Source of the DNA: Fen-1308 sp035319185
GTDB taxonomy: Bacteria > Nitrospirota > Thermodesulfovibrionia > Thermodesulfovibrionales > Dissulfurispiraceae
Reading direction: 5' to 3'
Assembly: GCA_035319185.1 (NCBI GenBank)
Contig: DATHDF010000103.1
Location: 1-30,443 of the forward strand
DNA length: 30,443 bases
Made by a program: the position numbers and the translations under genes. The notes under the pieces are model-generated. The model did not search any database. It was not told the origin of the DNA and saw nothing but the letters and a program-made list of their open reading frames with translations. This document shows positions 1 to 7,439 of the stretch, piece after piece. Position 1 is the first letter of the stretch; every line of letters starts with the position of its first letter.

Positions 1-1190
1 TCAAAATTCAGGTATTCGAGCGGATGGTCCTCAACCGCAACCGCCAGACGCCTGATGCCGGGGCGTGGCGGTAACCCCTTGGGAACTGCCCATGACTTCA
101 GCACGCCGTCCTGCTCCAGGCGGAGATCATAGTGAAGGCGCGTCGCGTGGTGCCTGTGCAGAACGAAGGAGGTGTCCGTCCCCGATGTGATTGCGGGTCG
201 CGGTTCGGGCGTCTCGTCGAAATGGCGCTTAAGCGAGTACGGGTCGAGTTTCCCGTCAAAGTTGCGTTTGCCGGAATGTTCCGCTGTCCCCGCGCCGTGC
301 ATTGTATGGAGAGCGACCGAATATGCGGCAATCCCCTCCCACGCGTCGCCGTTTTGCCGCAGCAGCTCCGGGACATTGCGGAGGTTGAAATCGGAACCGC
401 CTGTAACTTTTTCGAGTTCGTCCCATCTTATCGGCATTGATACGGGCGCTCCGGGAAGCCCGCGCACGCTGTATGCGGAGACGATGCTCTGAAAAGTCCT
501 GTTGCGATAGATGTCGATGAGCACGCGCCCCTTGCGGTACTCCTTCTTGATGAACATTGTAGTCGTCTGGCCGTGAGCCTGCACGAACTGGGAGGCCAGC
601 CCCTTCGCGGCTTCAAAGACCTGCTCGAATGACCAGCGGGGCTCCACAGGAACGACAATATGCAGGCCTTTGCGTCCGGTCGTCTTTACGAAGGTGTGAT
701 AGCCGAAGGCCTCGAGGTGCTCTCTGAGCTTATAGGCGATTTCAACGACGTCTGCGAATTTGTATGTCTCTGGCGGATCAAGGTCGAAAACGAAATAATC
801 AGGCCTGTCGAAGTGCGGAGACCGGCAATGCATCTGGTGCAGCTCGATACTCGCCAGATTTGCAAGCCAGACCAGAGAGGCATCTTCGGTCGCGATAATG
901 TAATCCACGGCCTCGTCCTTTTCTCCTCCCAGTCTCGCATGTTCGAGCCATTCAGGGGCCCATTCAGGCCTGTTTTTCTGGAAGAAGCGCTCCCCATCGA
1001 TGCCGTCGGGAAAGCGCACGAGCGAGAGTGGACGGCCTTTCAGGTGGGACAGGATTGCAGGCGCAAGCTGCAGATAATACTCGATCAGTTCGGCCTTCGT
1101 TATCAGATCGTCAGGGTAAAGGACCTTGTCGAGGTTCGAAAGCTCGATCGTCCTTTTGCCGACGCGCACATTCTGGGATTTCTTCGGCAT
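1..1190 (-). CDS. ligD: LigD-type NHEJ polymerase / 3'-phosphoesterase, partial (C-terminus beyond window)
   Basis: An uninterrupted minus-strand frame from ATG at 1190 runs off the left edge (396 whole codons). Residues 1-300 are an archaeo-eukaryotic primase-type LigD polymerase domain: the metal-binding DLD at 136-138 in FDLDPP, GRKGLHIVVP at 172-181, and a third Asp at 226 in LIDIYRN. From about 341 a 3'-phosphoesterase domain begins, with HRHHATRLHYDLRLE at 345-359, then SWAVPKG and VEDHPLEYLNFE, and is cut by the edge. In the family these domains add and trim nucleotides at double-strand breaks with Ku. The POL-then-PE order matches the mycobacterial arrangement, not the Pseudomonas PE-LIG-POL order. 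Whether a ligase domain follows cannot be seen. No Ku gene is in the window. There is no clear Shine-Dalgarno before the ATG. It lies 66 bases downstream of the HAD gene on the same strand. Confidence 0.93.
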   Translation of the reverse strand, partial: MPKKSQNVRVGKRTIELSNLDKVLYPDDLITKAELIEYYLQLAPAILSHLKGRPLSLVRFPDGIDGERFFQKNRPEWAPEWLEHARLGGEKDEAVDYIIATEDASLVWLANLASIELHQMHCRSPHFDRPDYFVFDLDPPETYKFADVVEIAYKLREHLEAFGYHTFVKTTGRKGLHIVVPVEPRWSFEQVFEAAKGLASQFVQAHGQTTTMFIKKEYRKGRVLIDIYRNRTFQSIVSAYSVRGLPGAPVSMPIRWDELEKVTGGSDFNLRNVPELLRQNGDAWEGIAAYSVALHTMHGAGTAEHSGKRNFDGKLDPYSLKRHFDETPEPRPAITSGTDTSFVLHRHHATRLHYDLRLEQDGVLKSWAVPKGLPPRPGIRRLAVAVEDHPLEYLNF

Positions 1191-1256
1191 AGATAGAAGC
1201 TTATTAAGAGTTATTCCAAATGGCAAGCATTGCGCTGCGGCAGATGTCCGGTTTGA

Positions 1257-1913
1257 TTAAAAAGAGTTGATGAGCTCGCCGAAGTCCCTGAGGACCGTGA
1301 AGCCGCTGTGCGGTGTGTCGCCTTTCCGGGAGCTGGCCCTCGTTTTGTGCAGGAGATATTTGATGCCGTAAGCGCCCGCAGTCTCCAGTATTTCTGCCAG
1401 GTCGTCTATGAACAGGGTCCTCTCTTTCTCGAAGTGAATGACCTTTTCGAGCTTGTTCCAGAACTCTATGCGCTCCTTTGGATATCCGAGTTCATTGGAC
1501 GTTATGCACCTGTCGAAGTATTTACCAATGTCCGTCTTTTTCAGTTTCAGGTCCAGGACTTTGTAATGGGCATTGGTTACCATATAAACCTTTTTGCGGT
1601 GTCTCTTTAGGGCACTGAGGAATTCGATCACATGCGGATGCACGTCTATCAGGTGTCTGATCTGCTCCTTCAGCGCCGGTATATCAAGCTTCAGCTCCCG
1701 CGACCAGAAATCTATATCGGTCCAGTTCAGTGTCCCTTCATGGGCCTTGTATTTTGAGAGCAGCTCCTCTTTCGCCCTTCCGAAGCTCAGATCATGCCTT
1801 TCGGCATACCGTTCAGGAACGAGATGCTCCCAGAAGTAGTCGTCGAAATACTTGTCCAGAAGCGTACCGTCCATGTCCAGAAGGACGTATTTAATATCCT
1901 TTAGCGGGATCAT
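1257..1913 (-). CDS. HAD-superfamily hydrolase, YrfG-like (GMP/IMP nucleotidase family)
   Basis: 218 aa. HAD motif I is DMDGT with catalytic Asp13 and Asp15, motif II is the TNAH segment, and motif IV is LFIDD. The alpha-helical cap follows motif I (DDYFWEHLVPERYAE). Several stretches (FDDYFWEHLVPE, TLNWTDIDFWS, VTNAH, GYPKE, ERTLFIDD..EIL..A..GI.Y) match my memory of E. coli YrfG, a purine 5'-nucleotidase, so hydrolysis of GMP/IMP or a related phosphate ester is likely; the substrate here is inference. The start at 1913 has a GGGAGAGG stretch immediately before it (tight spacing) and overlaps the end of the upstream gene by 23 bases, indicating translational coupling. Confidence 0.85.
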   Translation of the reverse strand: MIPLKDIKYVLLDMDGTLLDKYFDDYFWEHLVPERYAERHDLSFGRAKEELLSKYKAHEGTLNWTDIDFWSRELKLDIPALKEQIRHLIDVHPHVIEFLSALKRHRKKVYMVTNAHYKVLDLKLKKTDIGKYFDRCITSNELGYPKERIEFWNKLEKVIHFEKERTLFIDDLAEILETAGAYGIKYLLHKTRASSRKGDTPHSGFTVLRDFGELINSF

Positions 1914-2469
1914 CCTCTCCCCTGTACCAGGACTGGTCTATGTTGTACTTCGTCTTTTCATAGACAAGTTCCATGATCCCGCGCAGCTCCTCAAACACAC
2001 TGTCCAGAGTATCGCTATCAGCCAGGTCTTCGGTATCAAGGTCGTATGCATATGAAAGCTCGTACTCCTTCGCCGGCTCGCCTGCGCCGTAGAATTCTTT
2101 GACGAGCAGCACAGGCTCCGATTCAGGATACTGGCGTTCAATGTCGCGCATCAGACCCTCGATGTCCGGATAGCCCTCCATGATCGGCAATCTAATTATA
2201 ACGTCAAGCTCCAGCGTGTTTTCAGCGGGCACTCCGTCTTCCTCGGGCTTTATATCGTCGTACATCGACATGCCTGTCTGAAAGACGTCAAAGGTAAGCG
2301 ATACTGTAGCCGACACCGGATAGGGGTCCTCCATGCCGGGCAGGGTGAGTGAAAACCTGCTCTCTCTGGTCAGGGAGAACTGCTCGATGAAAACCTGTAT
2401 GTTAAATACCTCCAGATAGCCCTTTGCCGACTCCGCCATCTTCATCTGCACTTCCTCGAACCTTGTCAT
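1891..2469 (-). CDS. Hypothetical acidic protein, coupled to the HAD gene
   Basis: 192 aa, no family recognised. It has no signal peptide or membrane segment. The protein is rich in Asp and Glu, especially around 70-90 and 140-190, and has a regular alternating hydrophobic pattern at 20-60 (FNIQVFIEQFSL, SRFSLTLPG, ATVSLTFDVF) that suggests a beta-rich domain. The ATG at 2469 has GGAGG four bases upstream, and the coding end overlaps yrfG by 23 bases, so it is probably a real expressed gene. It is first in a minus-strand unit with yrfG and possibly ligD, and diverges from fabG across about 59 bases. It could be a small cytosolic domain-of-unknown-function protein; I assign no function. Confidence 0.75.
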   Translation of the reverse strand: MTRFEEVQMKMAESAKGYLEVFNIQVFIEQFSLTRESRFSLTLPGMEDPYPVSATVSLTFDVFQTGMSMYDDIKPEEDGVPAENTLELDVIIRLPIMEGYPDIEGLMRDIERQYPESEPVLLVKEFYGAGEPAKEYELSYAYDLDTEDLADSDTLDSVFEELRGIMELVYEKTKYNIDQSWYRGEDDPAKGY

Positions 2470-2528
2470 AGTGCCTCCACTTGTTCCAAAATATCAGTAA
2501 TTATACCATTGTAAATCAGTCGGAGGCC

Positions 2529-3239
2529 ATGAAGGATAAGGTTGCCATAGTCAGCGGAGGCGCTGTCGGATTGGGGCGGGAGATCGTTGCGGCACTGGTG
2601 GAATCTGGATGCCGGGTCTGCGTAAACTATCTTTCCTCACGCGAAGCGGCAGAGAGGCTGACGGCGGAGAAGGGGGACCGCGCAATTGCGGTGCGGGCAG
2701 ATGTCTGCAATCGCGATGAGGTGTTGCACATGGTGCAGACTATCCTGCAAAAGTGGGGACGGCTGGATATACTGGTAAACAACGCGGGCATTACCAGGGA
2801 TGCCCTTTTGCTGAAATATGTTGAGGAGGATTGGGATGCCGTACTCGGGGCGAATTTGAAGGGGGCCTTCAACACGACACAGGCATGCGCGCCCCACATG
2901 AAAAACGGTGGCCATATTATAAACATATCGTCTTATTCGGGGCTGAAAGGCAAGAAGGGGCAGGCGGCATACAGCGCATCAAAGGCTGCGCTGCTTGGGT
3001 TGACGAAAACGGCGGCCATAGAGCTGGCGGCTCAGGGCATCAGGGTCAATGCTGTCCTGCCGGGATTTATGCCCACCGGAATGGGCACTGCCGCTGCCGC
3101 CGCGCTTGAGGCGGCACGACGGGAAAGCCTTCTGCACACGTTGTCCGATCCGCGTGAAGTGGCCCTTTTTATCTCATATCTTGCAACGACCTGTACTATT
3201 ACGGGTCAGACTTTTATTTTCGACAGCAGGATAGTCTAA
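2529..3239 (+). CDS. Short-chain dehydrogenase/reductase, FabG-like
   Basis: 236 aa from ATG 2529, chosen because MKDKVAIVSGG begins directly at the first Rossmann strand and a CGGAGG lies just upstream; the frame stays open back to an ATG at 2481, but that 16-residue extension is not SDR-like. Classical SDR features: the GGAVGLG nucleotide-binding motif at 10-16, NNAG at 84-87, and a catalytic set of Asn109, Ser135, Tyr148 and Lys152 (YSASK). The overall resemblance is to 3-oxoacyl-ACP reductase, which reduces beta-ketoacyl-ACP with NADPH in fatty acid synthesis. The C-terminus lacks the usual longer FabG tail (ends QTFIFDSRIV), and the substrate could equally be a small ketone. It is followed by the repeat pair and then bioD, so a role in pimelate or biotin supply is possible but unproven. 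Confidence 0.85.
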   Translation: MKDKVAIVSGGAVGLGREIVAALVESGCRVCVNYLSSREAAERLTAEKGDRAIAVRADVCNRDEVLHMVQTILQKWGRLDILVNNAGITRDALLLKYVEEDWDAVLGANLKGAFNTTQACAPHMKNGGHIINISSYSGLKGKKGQAAYSASKAALLGLTKTAAIELAAQGIRVNAVLPGFMPTGMGTAAAAALEAARRESLLHTLSDPREVALFISYLATTCTITGQTFIFDSRIV

Positions 3240-3284
3240 TGTGTGCAGAACCAGTCTCAAAGTTGATAATTCTTGAAAAAAAGC

Positions 3285-3350
3285 GTCACCCCCGCGTAGG
3301 CGGGGGTCCATTTAGAAACTGTAAACCTGGATGCCCGCCTTCGCGGGAAT
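3285..3350. repeat. Inverted pair of palindromic intergenic repeats (REP/BIME-like)
   Basis: Unit one at 3285-3310 contains the perfect stem ACCCCCGC / GCGGGGGT with a GTAG loop (3288-3307). Unit two at 3329-3353 contains CCCGC / GCGGG with a CTTC loop (3334-3347). Read on opposite strands both follow the pattern GTCA..CCCGCG.AGGCGGG...TCCA, so they are inverted copies of one element separated by about 18 bases, and the whole can fold as a cruciform. This sequence type (CCCGCCTTCGCGGGAATGAC) is a familiar dispersed intergenic palindrome in many Gram-negative genomes. Lying between fabG and bioD, it could also act as a transcript-end stabiliser. Confidence 0.8.
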
Positions 3351-3428
3351 GACTACATTAGGACAATTCTTACTTTCGAGATAGATTCCGGCTGAAGTTC
3401 TGAAAATCAGGATATGAAGGATTCCGAA

Positions 3429-4154
3429 ATGACAAAAGGAATATTCGTAACCGGCACCGACACGGGTGTCGGCAAAACCGTTGCTTCGGCGGTGATCGTG
3501 GCTGCGCTGATGCGGCAACGCATCAGGGTCGGCGCAATGAAGCCCATAGAGACCGGATGCGAGAAGAGGGACGGAATCCTTGTGCCTGCGGACGGTTCAT
3601 TCCTCAGGTCGGTTTCTAATATGGACGACTCTCTCGATCTGATTACCCCGGTGCGTTATGAATTGCCTCTGGCCCCATATGTTGCCGAGTCTGAGGAAAA
3701 CAGGGAAGTTGACCTGGGCAGGGTGTTCGAAGCGTATAAAGTGCTTTCGTCGAGATACGACTTCATGGTTGTCGAAGGCGTTGGAGGCGCCATGGTCCCT
3801 TTGACCAAAAAGGACGGCAGCCCCGGCAGGGCATATCTTGTCGCAGACCTCATGGCGGACCTCGGCCTTCAGGCTGTGGTAGTAGCTCGTCCTGCTCTCG
3901 GCACGATAAACCACACTCTTCTTACGCTGTCATATCTGTTCGACAAAGGGATCGGCGTTGCGGGTATCATTATCAGCTTCTCAAAGCCGCCGGATGGCAC
4001 CATTGCAGAGTCGACGAATCCGCGGGCGCTGGCCGAGCTTTGCCGGGTCCCGATCGTCGGCACTATTCCTTATATGAGGGACATATCAGCCGGGGCCATC
4101 CAAAATGCGGCGATAGACATTGATACACAAAGGTTAATGGCAGCCGACCGGTGA
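3429..4154 (+). CDS. bioD: Dethiobiotin synthetase
   Basis: 241 aa from ATG 3429, preferred over the in-frame ATG at 3414 because AAGGA sits seven bases before it and MTKGIFVTGTDTG matches the family N-terminus. BioD carboxylates and cyclises 7,8-diaminononanoate with ATP and CO2, the penultimate step of biotin synthesis, in the cytosol. The P-loop is GTDTGVGKT at 9-17 with Lys16; Lys37 in KPIETG corresponds to the conserved substrate-binding lysine. VEGVGGAMVPL carries the family's acidic/glycine signature. Length is normal. No other biotin gene is in the window, so biotin genes are dispersed or outside it. A BirA-type operator was sought upstream and not found. Confidence 0.95.
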   Translation: MTKGIFVTGTDTGVGKTVASAVIVAALMRQRIRVGAMKPIETGCEKRDGILVPADGSFLRSVSNMDDSLDLITPVRYELPLAPYVAESEENREVDLGRVFEAYKVLSSRYDFMVVEGVGGAMVPLTKKDGSPGRAYLVADLMADLGLQAVVVARPALGTINHTLLTLSYLFDKGIGVAGIIISFSKPPDGTIAESTNPRALAELCRVPIVGTIPYMRDISAGAIQNAAIDIDTQRLMAADR

Positions 4155-4191
4155 GGGTTGTGCGGCAAGTTGCGCATGCCTTGTTTTGAAG

Positions 4192-4220
4192 CTAAGATTG
4201 AAACATCAAGGGTATCTTAG
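4192..4220 (+). promoter_or_regulatory. Inverted repeat abutting the bacteriohemerythrin ribosome-binding site
   Basis: CTAAGAT at 4192-4198 and its exact reverse complement ATCTTAG at 4214-4220 are separated by 15 bases. The right arm runs into the AGGGG Shine-Dalgarno at 4219-4223, six bases before the ATG at 4230. It may be a repressor operator, or in RNA a weak hairpin that partly hides the ribosome-binding site. The arms are only 7 bp, so chance is possible. Confidence 0.35.
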
Positions 4221-4229
4221 GGGTTCTCG

Positions 4230-4637
4230 ATGAGCGCTATTGAATGGAATGAAGTGATGTCGGTGGGCATCGTGGAATTCGATGCGCACCATAAACGGAT
4301 AGTCGAAATCATCAACCGCCTGGACGCACTGCTCGAAAAAAATGATGACAAGGACCAGATCGGGCCGATATTGGCCGAACTGTCGAATTACTGCCTGTAT
4401 CATTTCTTTGCTGAAGAAGACGCCATGACAAGATGCAATTATAAATTGTATACGGAACACAGGGAAGAGCATATAGTGTTTACCGAAAAGATATTCCAGT
4501 TTCTGGAGGATATGCAGGGAGGCAAAGAGGGCGTGGGAAGGGAACTGCTCGCCTTTTTATGGCAGTGGCTGAGGGAACATATCCTTGTGACCGACAGGAA
4601 ATACAGCGCCGACCTTCGGGCAGGGGGAATCTTGTAA
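4230..4637 (+). CDS. Bacteriohemerythrin (single-domain O2-binding di-iron protein)
   Basis: 135 aa, the normal size for a stand-alone bacteriohemerythrin, with N-terminal WNE...VGIVEFDAHH. All seven expected di-iron ligands are visible: His21, His58, Glu62 (HFFAEED), His77, His81 (EHREEH), His117 and Asp122 (REHILVTD). The family binds O2 reversibly at a non-haem di-iron site, serving in oxygen delivery, storage or sensing in microaerophiles and anaerobes. The protein is soluble with no signal peptide. AGGGG lies six bases before the ATG. A receiver-like gene starts two bases after its stop, which favours a sensing role. About 75 bases separate it from bioD. Confidence 0.95.
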   Translation: MSAIEWNEVMSVGIVEFDAHHKRIVEIINRLDALLEKNDDKDQIGPILAELSNYCLYHFFAEEDAMTRCNYKLYTEHREEHIVFTEKIFQFLEDMQGGKEGVGRELLAFLWQWLREHILVTDRKYSADLRAGGIL

Positions 4638-4639
4638 GG

Positions 4640-5032
4640 GTGGACGACCGCCTCGGCAATACCGTATTCCTCTGCGTTAATGACGATTCGGCATCATTTA
4701 TTAAATGGTCCCTTCAGCAGTACAGGCTTCCTCTAAAAATAGCTGGCTGCGGGAAGATCGGCAGTGCCGTGCAATCCAGGGTAACTGGCGGGATGAATAT
4801 CCTGATCGTCGAGGATTCGATAATGGCTGAATCGGCAATCTCCTATCTGAAAAGAATGCGCCGGGAACATGCAGACTTGAGAATTATCATGATTGTTCCG
4901 CCCACAATTAAGAAAGAGCAGGCCGTGCAGATCATCAGCGAGAGACTGGTTGAAGGAATGCTTGTGCAGCCTTTTTCGACAGAGGTCCTTTGGAACTATC
5001 TGGACAAGATAAGCGCCAGGAAGGCTTCCTGA
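4640..5032 (+). CDS. Degenerate receiver-like (CheY-fold) protein
   Basis: 130 aa from GTG 4640, two bases after the hemerythrin stop; the start is uncertain because the frame is open further back and the ribosome-binding site is weak. The layout resembles a response-regulator receiver: a first strand NTVFLCVNDD with acidic pair Asp15-Asp16, a strand MNILIVED with a phospho-acceptor-position Asp59, a strand RIIMIVPP where the usual Thr/Ser is followed by prolines, and a final loop VQPFS where the conserved KPF lysine is Gln. No output domain follows. If the fold is right, Asp59 could still be phosphorylated but signalling would be atypical. Tandem placement suggests a job with the hemerythrin. 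The fold call is from pattern only. Confidence 0.6.
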   Translation: MDDRLGNTVFLCVNDDSASFIKWSLQQYRLPLKIAGCGKIGSAVQSRVTGGMNILIVEDSIMAESAISYLKRMRREHADLRIIMIVPPTIKKEQAVQIISERLVEGMLVQPFSTEVLWNYLDKISARKAS

Positions 5033-5052
5033 GGCATTTCTGAAAAAGCGTC

Positions 5053-6264
5053 TTACCTCGGTTTGATCTTTACGAACTTTCTTTTGCCCGACTTGATCAG
5101 GTATTCGCCTCTGACTAATTTTCTGTCAGGACTGTCAACCCTGTCATTGTCAACGCTCACCGCGCCCTGTTTGATCAGACGCATTGCCTCGCCGGTGCTC
5201 GCCGCCATGCCTGCAAGCTTCATGATCTTGGGAAGCCACATTTCTTCTTCGTCCCAAACAAGCTCGAAAACAGAGATATCATCCGGCAGGCCCTTATCCT
5301 TGAAGACCTTGTCGAACTCCTCTTTTGCATGAAGGGCTGCCTCTTTGCCCCAGTATCGTTCGACGAGTTCCATGGCCAGGGCTTCCTTAGCGTTCTTCGG
5401 ATGAACAGAACCATCCTTCAATGAAGCTTTCAGGCCATTCAACTCATCAACGCTGATGTGGCTCAGAAGCTCGTAATACTTGACCATCAATTCGTCGCTG
5501 ATTGACAGGGTTTTACCGTAAATGTCCCTGGGCTGCTCGGAGATGCCGATATAATTTCCAAGGCTCTTGGACATCTTCTTCACGCCGTCGAGCCCCTCCA
5601 GCAAAGGCAATATAACGATGGCCTGGGGCACTTGGCCGTATTCCTTCTGAAGTTCGCGGCCCATAAGCAGATTGAAACGCTGGTCTGTGCCTCCGAGTTC
5701 CACGTCTGCGCGAAGCGCGACCGAATCATATCCCTGAAGAAGCGGATATATGAATTCGTGTATTCCGATTGGGGTTTGGCTGTGAAAGCGCTGCTTGAAG
5801 TCTTCGCGTTCGAGCATCCGCGCCACCGTCTGTTTGGCCTGGAGCTTTATAAGTTCGATGGCGCTCAGACTTTCAAGCCATGCGCTGTTGAAAGTGACCG
5901 TCGTCTTTTCGGGATCGAGTATCTTGAAGACCTGCTCCTTGTAGGTTTCGGCGTTCTTGAGCACATCCTCTTTCGATAGCGGTTTTCTGGTTTCAGACTT
6001 GCCGGTAGGGTCCCCGATCATACCCGTGAAGTCGCCGATCAGAAAGAGTACCTCGTGCCCCAGCTCCTGGAACTGGCGCAGCTTCTCGATGAGTACGGTA
6101 TGGCCGATATGAATATCAGGCGCAGTGGGATCGAAGCCCGCCTTGATTTTCAGGGGCACGTTATCTTTGACCGATTTTGCGAGTTTCTGCAGGAGTTCCT
6201 TCTCCTGTATGATCTCGACAGTGCCTCTCTTTATTATTTCGAGTTGTTTATCCGGTGCAAGCAT
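5053..6264 (-). CDS. tyrS: Tyrosyl-tRNA synthetase
   Basis: 403 aa, a typical length for bacterial TyrRS. It charges tRNA-Tyr with tyrosine using ATP. Class I signatures are HIGH at 52-55 (DIHIGHT) and KMSKS at 230-234; tyrosine-binding landmarks include KAGFDPTAPD at 41-50 and GGTDQRFNLL at 191-200. An S4 RNA-binding domain occupies about 340-403 (MRLIKQGAVSVDNDRV). The ATG at 6264 has no Shine-Dalgarno; a promoter-like pair with its -10 seven bases before the ATG is annotated separately. It lies downstream of the OYE-family gene on the same strand and converges with the receiver-like gene 20 bases away, with no good terminator between them. Confidence 0.97.
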   Translation of the reverse strand: MLAPDKQLEIIKRGTVEIIQEKELLQKLAKSVKDNVPLKIKAGFDPTAPDIHIGHTVLIEKLRQFQELGHEVLFLIGDFTGMIGDPTGKSETRKPLSKEDVLKNAETYKEQVFKILDPEKTTVTFNSAWLESLSAIELIKLQAKQTVARMLEREDFKQRFHSQTPIGIHEFIYPLLQGYDSVALRADVELGGTDQRFNLLMGRELQKEYGQVPQAIVILPLLEGLDGVKKMSKSLGNYIGISEQPRDIYGKTLSISDELMVKYYELLSHISVDELNGLKASLKDGSVHPKNAKEALAMELVERYWGKEAALHAKEEFDKVFKDKGLPDDISVFELVWDEEEMWLPKIMKLAGMAASTGEAMRLIKQGAVSVDNDRVDSPDRKLVRGEYLIKSGKRKFVKIKPR

Positions 6265-6271
6265 GGCTGAT

Positions 6272-6301
6272 ATATTAAAACGTCATAAGTCGTGCAGTCA
6301 A
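6272..6301 (-). promoter_or_regulatory. Candidate sigma70 promoter of tyrS
   Basis: On the minus strand TTGACT (6296-6301) is followed after 18 bases by TAATAT (6272-6277), seven bases before the tyrS ATG. Transcription would begin at or one base from the start codon, consistent with the missing Shine-Dalgarno. The -10 matches the consensus at only four of six positions, so confidence is moderate. Confidence 0.4.
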
Positions 6302-6347
6302 ATTCGCGCAGGCAAACAGTGCTGCGAGGCTCAGACGATGAGCAGCA

Positions 6348-7439
6348 CTATTTGTCCTTTGTTTGAGTGCATCTGACCATGTCGAGCTTGAGGAACCTCA
6401 TACAGTTGTTGCACGAGATGCAGTCGGCCCGTTCTTTGCCCTGCATGAACTTCAGCGGCAGGTCGGGCTCTCGGATCAGCGGGCGAGAAATGGACAGCAG
6501 GTCGGCGTCCTCTTTTTGCAGGATATCTTCGGCGACGCTTCTCGACCGTATTCCGCCCACAACCATCACGGGCATGAAAAGCCCGCGTGCGAAGATGCCC
6601 GCGGCCTCTCTGAAATAGGCCTCCTGCTCTTCAGTCTCGATATTGGGCCTTACGGTCATCTTTCCAGCCTCAAACATCCCGCCGCTCATCTCTATCGCGC
6701 TTATGCCCAGCGACTGGAGTCTTTGGGCTATCCTCAGGGCCTCCGCAGGCCGCAGGCCCCCTTCAATAAAGTCATCGGCATTCATCTTGACCATGATCGG
6801 GAAGGTGCTCACCACCTCTTTCCTTATGGCTTCATACGTCTCTTCGATGAAATGAAAGCGCCGCTCTTCATCTCCGCCCCAATAGTCGTCGCGCCTGTTT
6901 GTATGAGGTGAAAGGAACTCGCTCACCAGATAACCGTGGGCAGCATGTATTTGTATGCCGTCGAACCCGGCGTACATGGCCCGGCGCGCAGCGTCCGCAA
7001 ATGCATAGACCATTTCCCATATTTTCGCGTCGTCCATAACTAGAGGGATGATCTTTGTGGATGGGTCGTAAACGGCAGACGGTGCGATGGGCTGGTTTCC
7101 ACCCAGCAGGGTCGGAAAGCATTGCCTGCCGCCGTGCGACAGCTGCATCACTATCTTTCCGCCGCGCGCGTGAACGATGTCGGTCAGCCTTTTCAGCCCG
7201 TCTACGTAGTGATCGTTGTGTATGCATATCGCCTGCGGAACCGATCTGCCGGACGAATGTATCAATGCATTGCCGGTAATGATCAGCCCTGCGCCGCCGT
7301 CGGCAAGCGCCCTGTACATTTCGATAAGCGGTTCTGTTACAAAACCGTCGACGTCAGCGCGCTTTTCGTAAGTGGCGGACCGGACAATGCGGTTCCTGAG
7401 CTCCAGGCCGGCAAGGGAGAACGGCTCGAAGAGTTTCAT
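6348..7439 (-). CDS. Old-Yellow-Enzyme-family NADH:flavin oxidoreductase with C-terminal Cys cluster
   Basis: 363 aa FMN-dependent TIM barrel. Family marks include LFEPFSLAGLELRNRIVRSAT at the N-terminus, the substrate-binding HAAHGYL with two His, SPHTNRRDDYWGG, and VGGIRS. The barrel ends in a tail with Cys340, Cys343, Cys346 and Cys357 (CISCNNC, then a fourth Cys), resembling the iron-sulfur motif of 2,4-dienoyl-CoA reductase-like members but with x2-x2-x10 spacing. The C-terminal FAD/NAD domain of those larger enzymes is absent, so electrons would come from a partner or directly from NAD(P)H. The natural substrate is unknown. The ATG at 7439 overlaps the pdxA stop (ATGA) and has GGAGG nine bases upstream, so it is co-translated with pdxA. 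Confidence 0.88.
   Translation of the reverse strand: MKLFEPFSLAGLELRNRIVRSATYEKRADVDGFVTEPLIEMYRALADGGAGLIITGNALIHSSGRSVPQAICIHNDHYVDGLKRLTDIVHARGGKIVMQLSHGGRQCFPTLLGGNQPIAPSAVYDPSTKIIPLVMDDAKIWEMVYAFADAARRAMYAGFDGIQIHAAHGYLVSEFLSPHTNRRDDYWGGDEERRFHFIEETYEAIRKEVVSTFPIMVKMNADDFIEGGLRPAEALRIAQRLQSLGISAIEMSGGMFEAGKMTVRPNIETEEQEAYFREAAGIFARGLFMPVMVVGGIRSRSVAEDILQKEDADLLSISRPLIREPDLPLKFMQGKERADCISCNNCMRFLKLDMVRCTQTKDK

Noticed and set aside
660..1196. A 178-codon plus-strand frame
   Set aside because: Antisense to the LigD polymerase domain, whose catalytic motifs are intact in the minus frame.
3315..3330. A BirA-type operator half (TGTAAACC) upstream of bioD
   Set aside because: The second half (GGTTTACAA at 14-16 bases) is absent; the bases belong to the spacer between the two repeat units.
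5014..5035. Palindrome CAGGAAG-G-CTTCCTG at the end of the receiver-like gene
   Set aside because: Arms meet with a one-base centre inside coding sequence and there is no U-run, so not a credible terminator.
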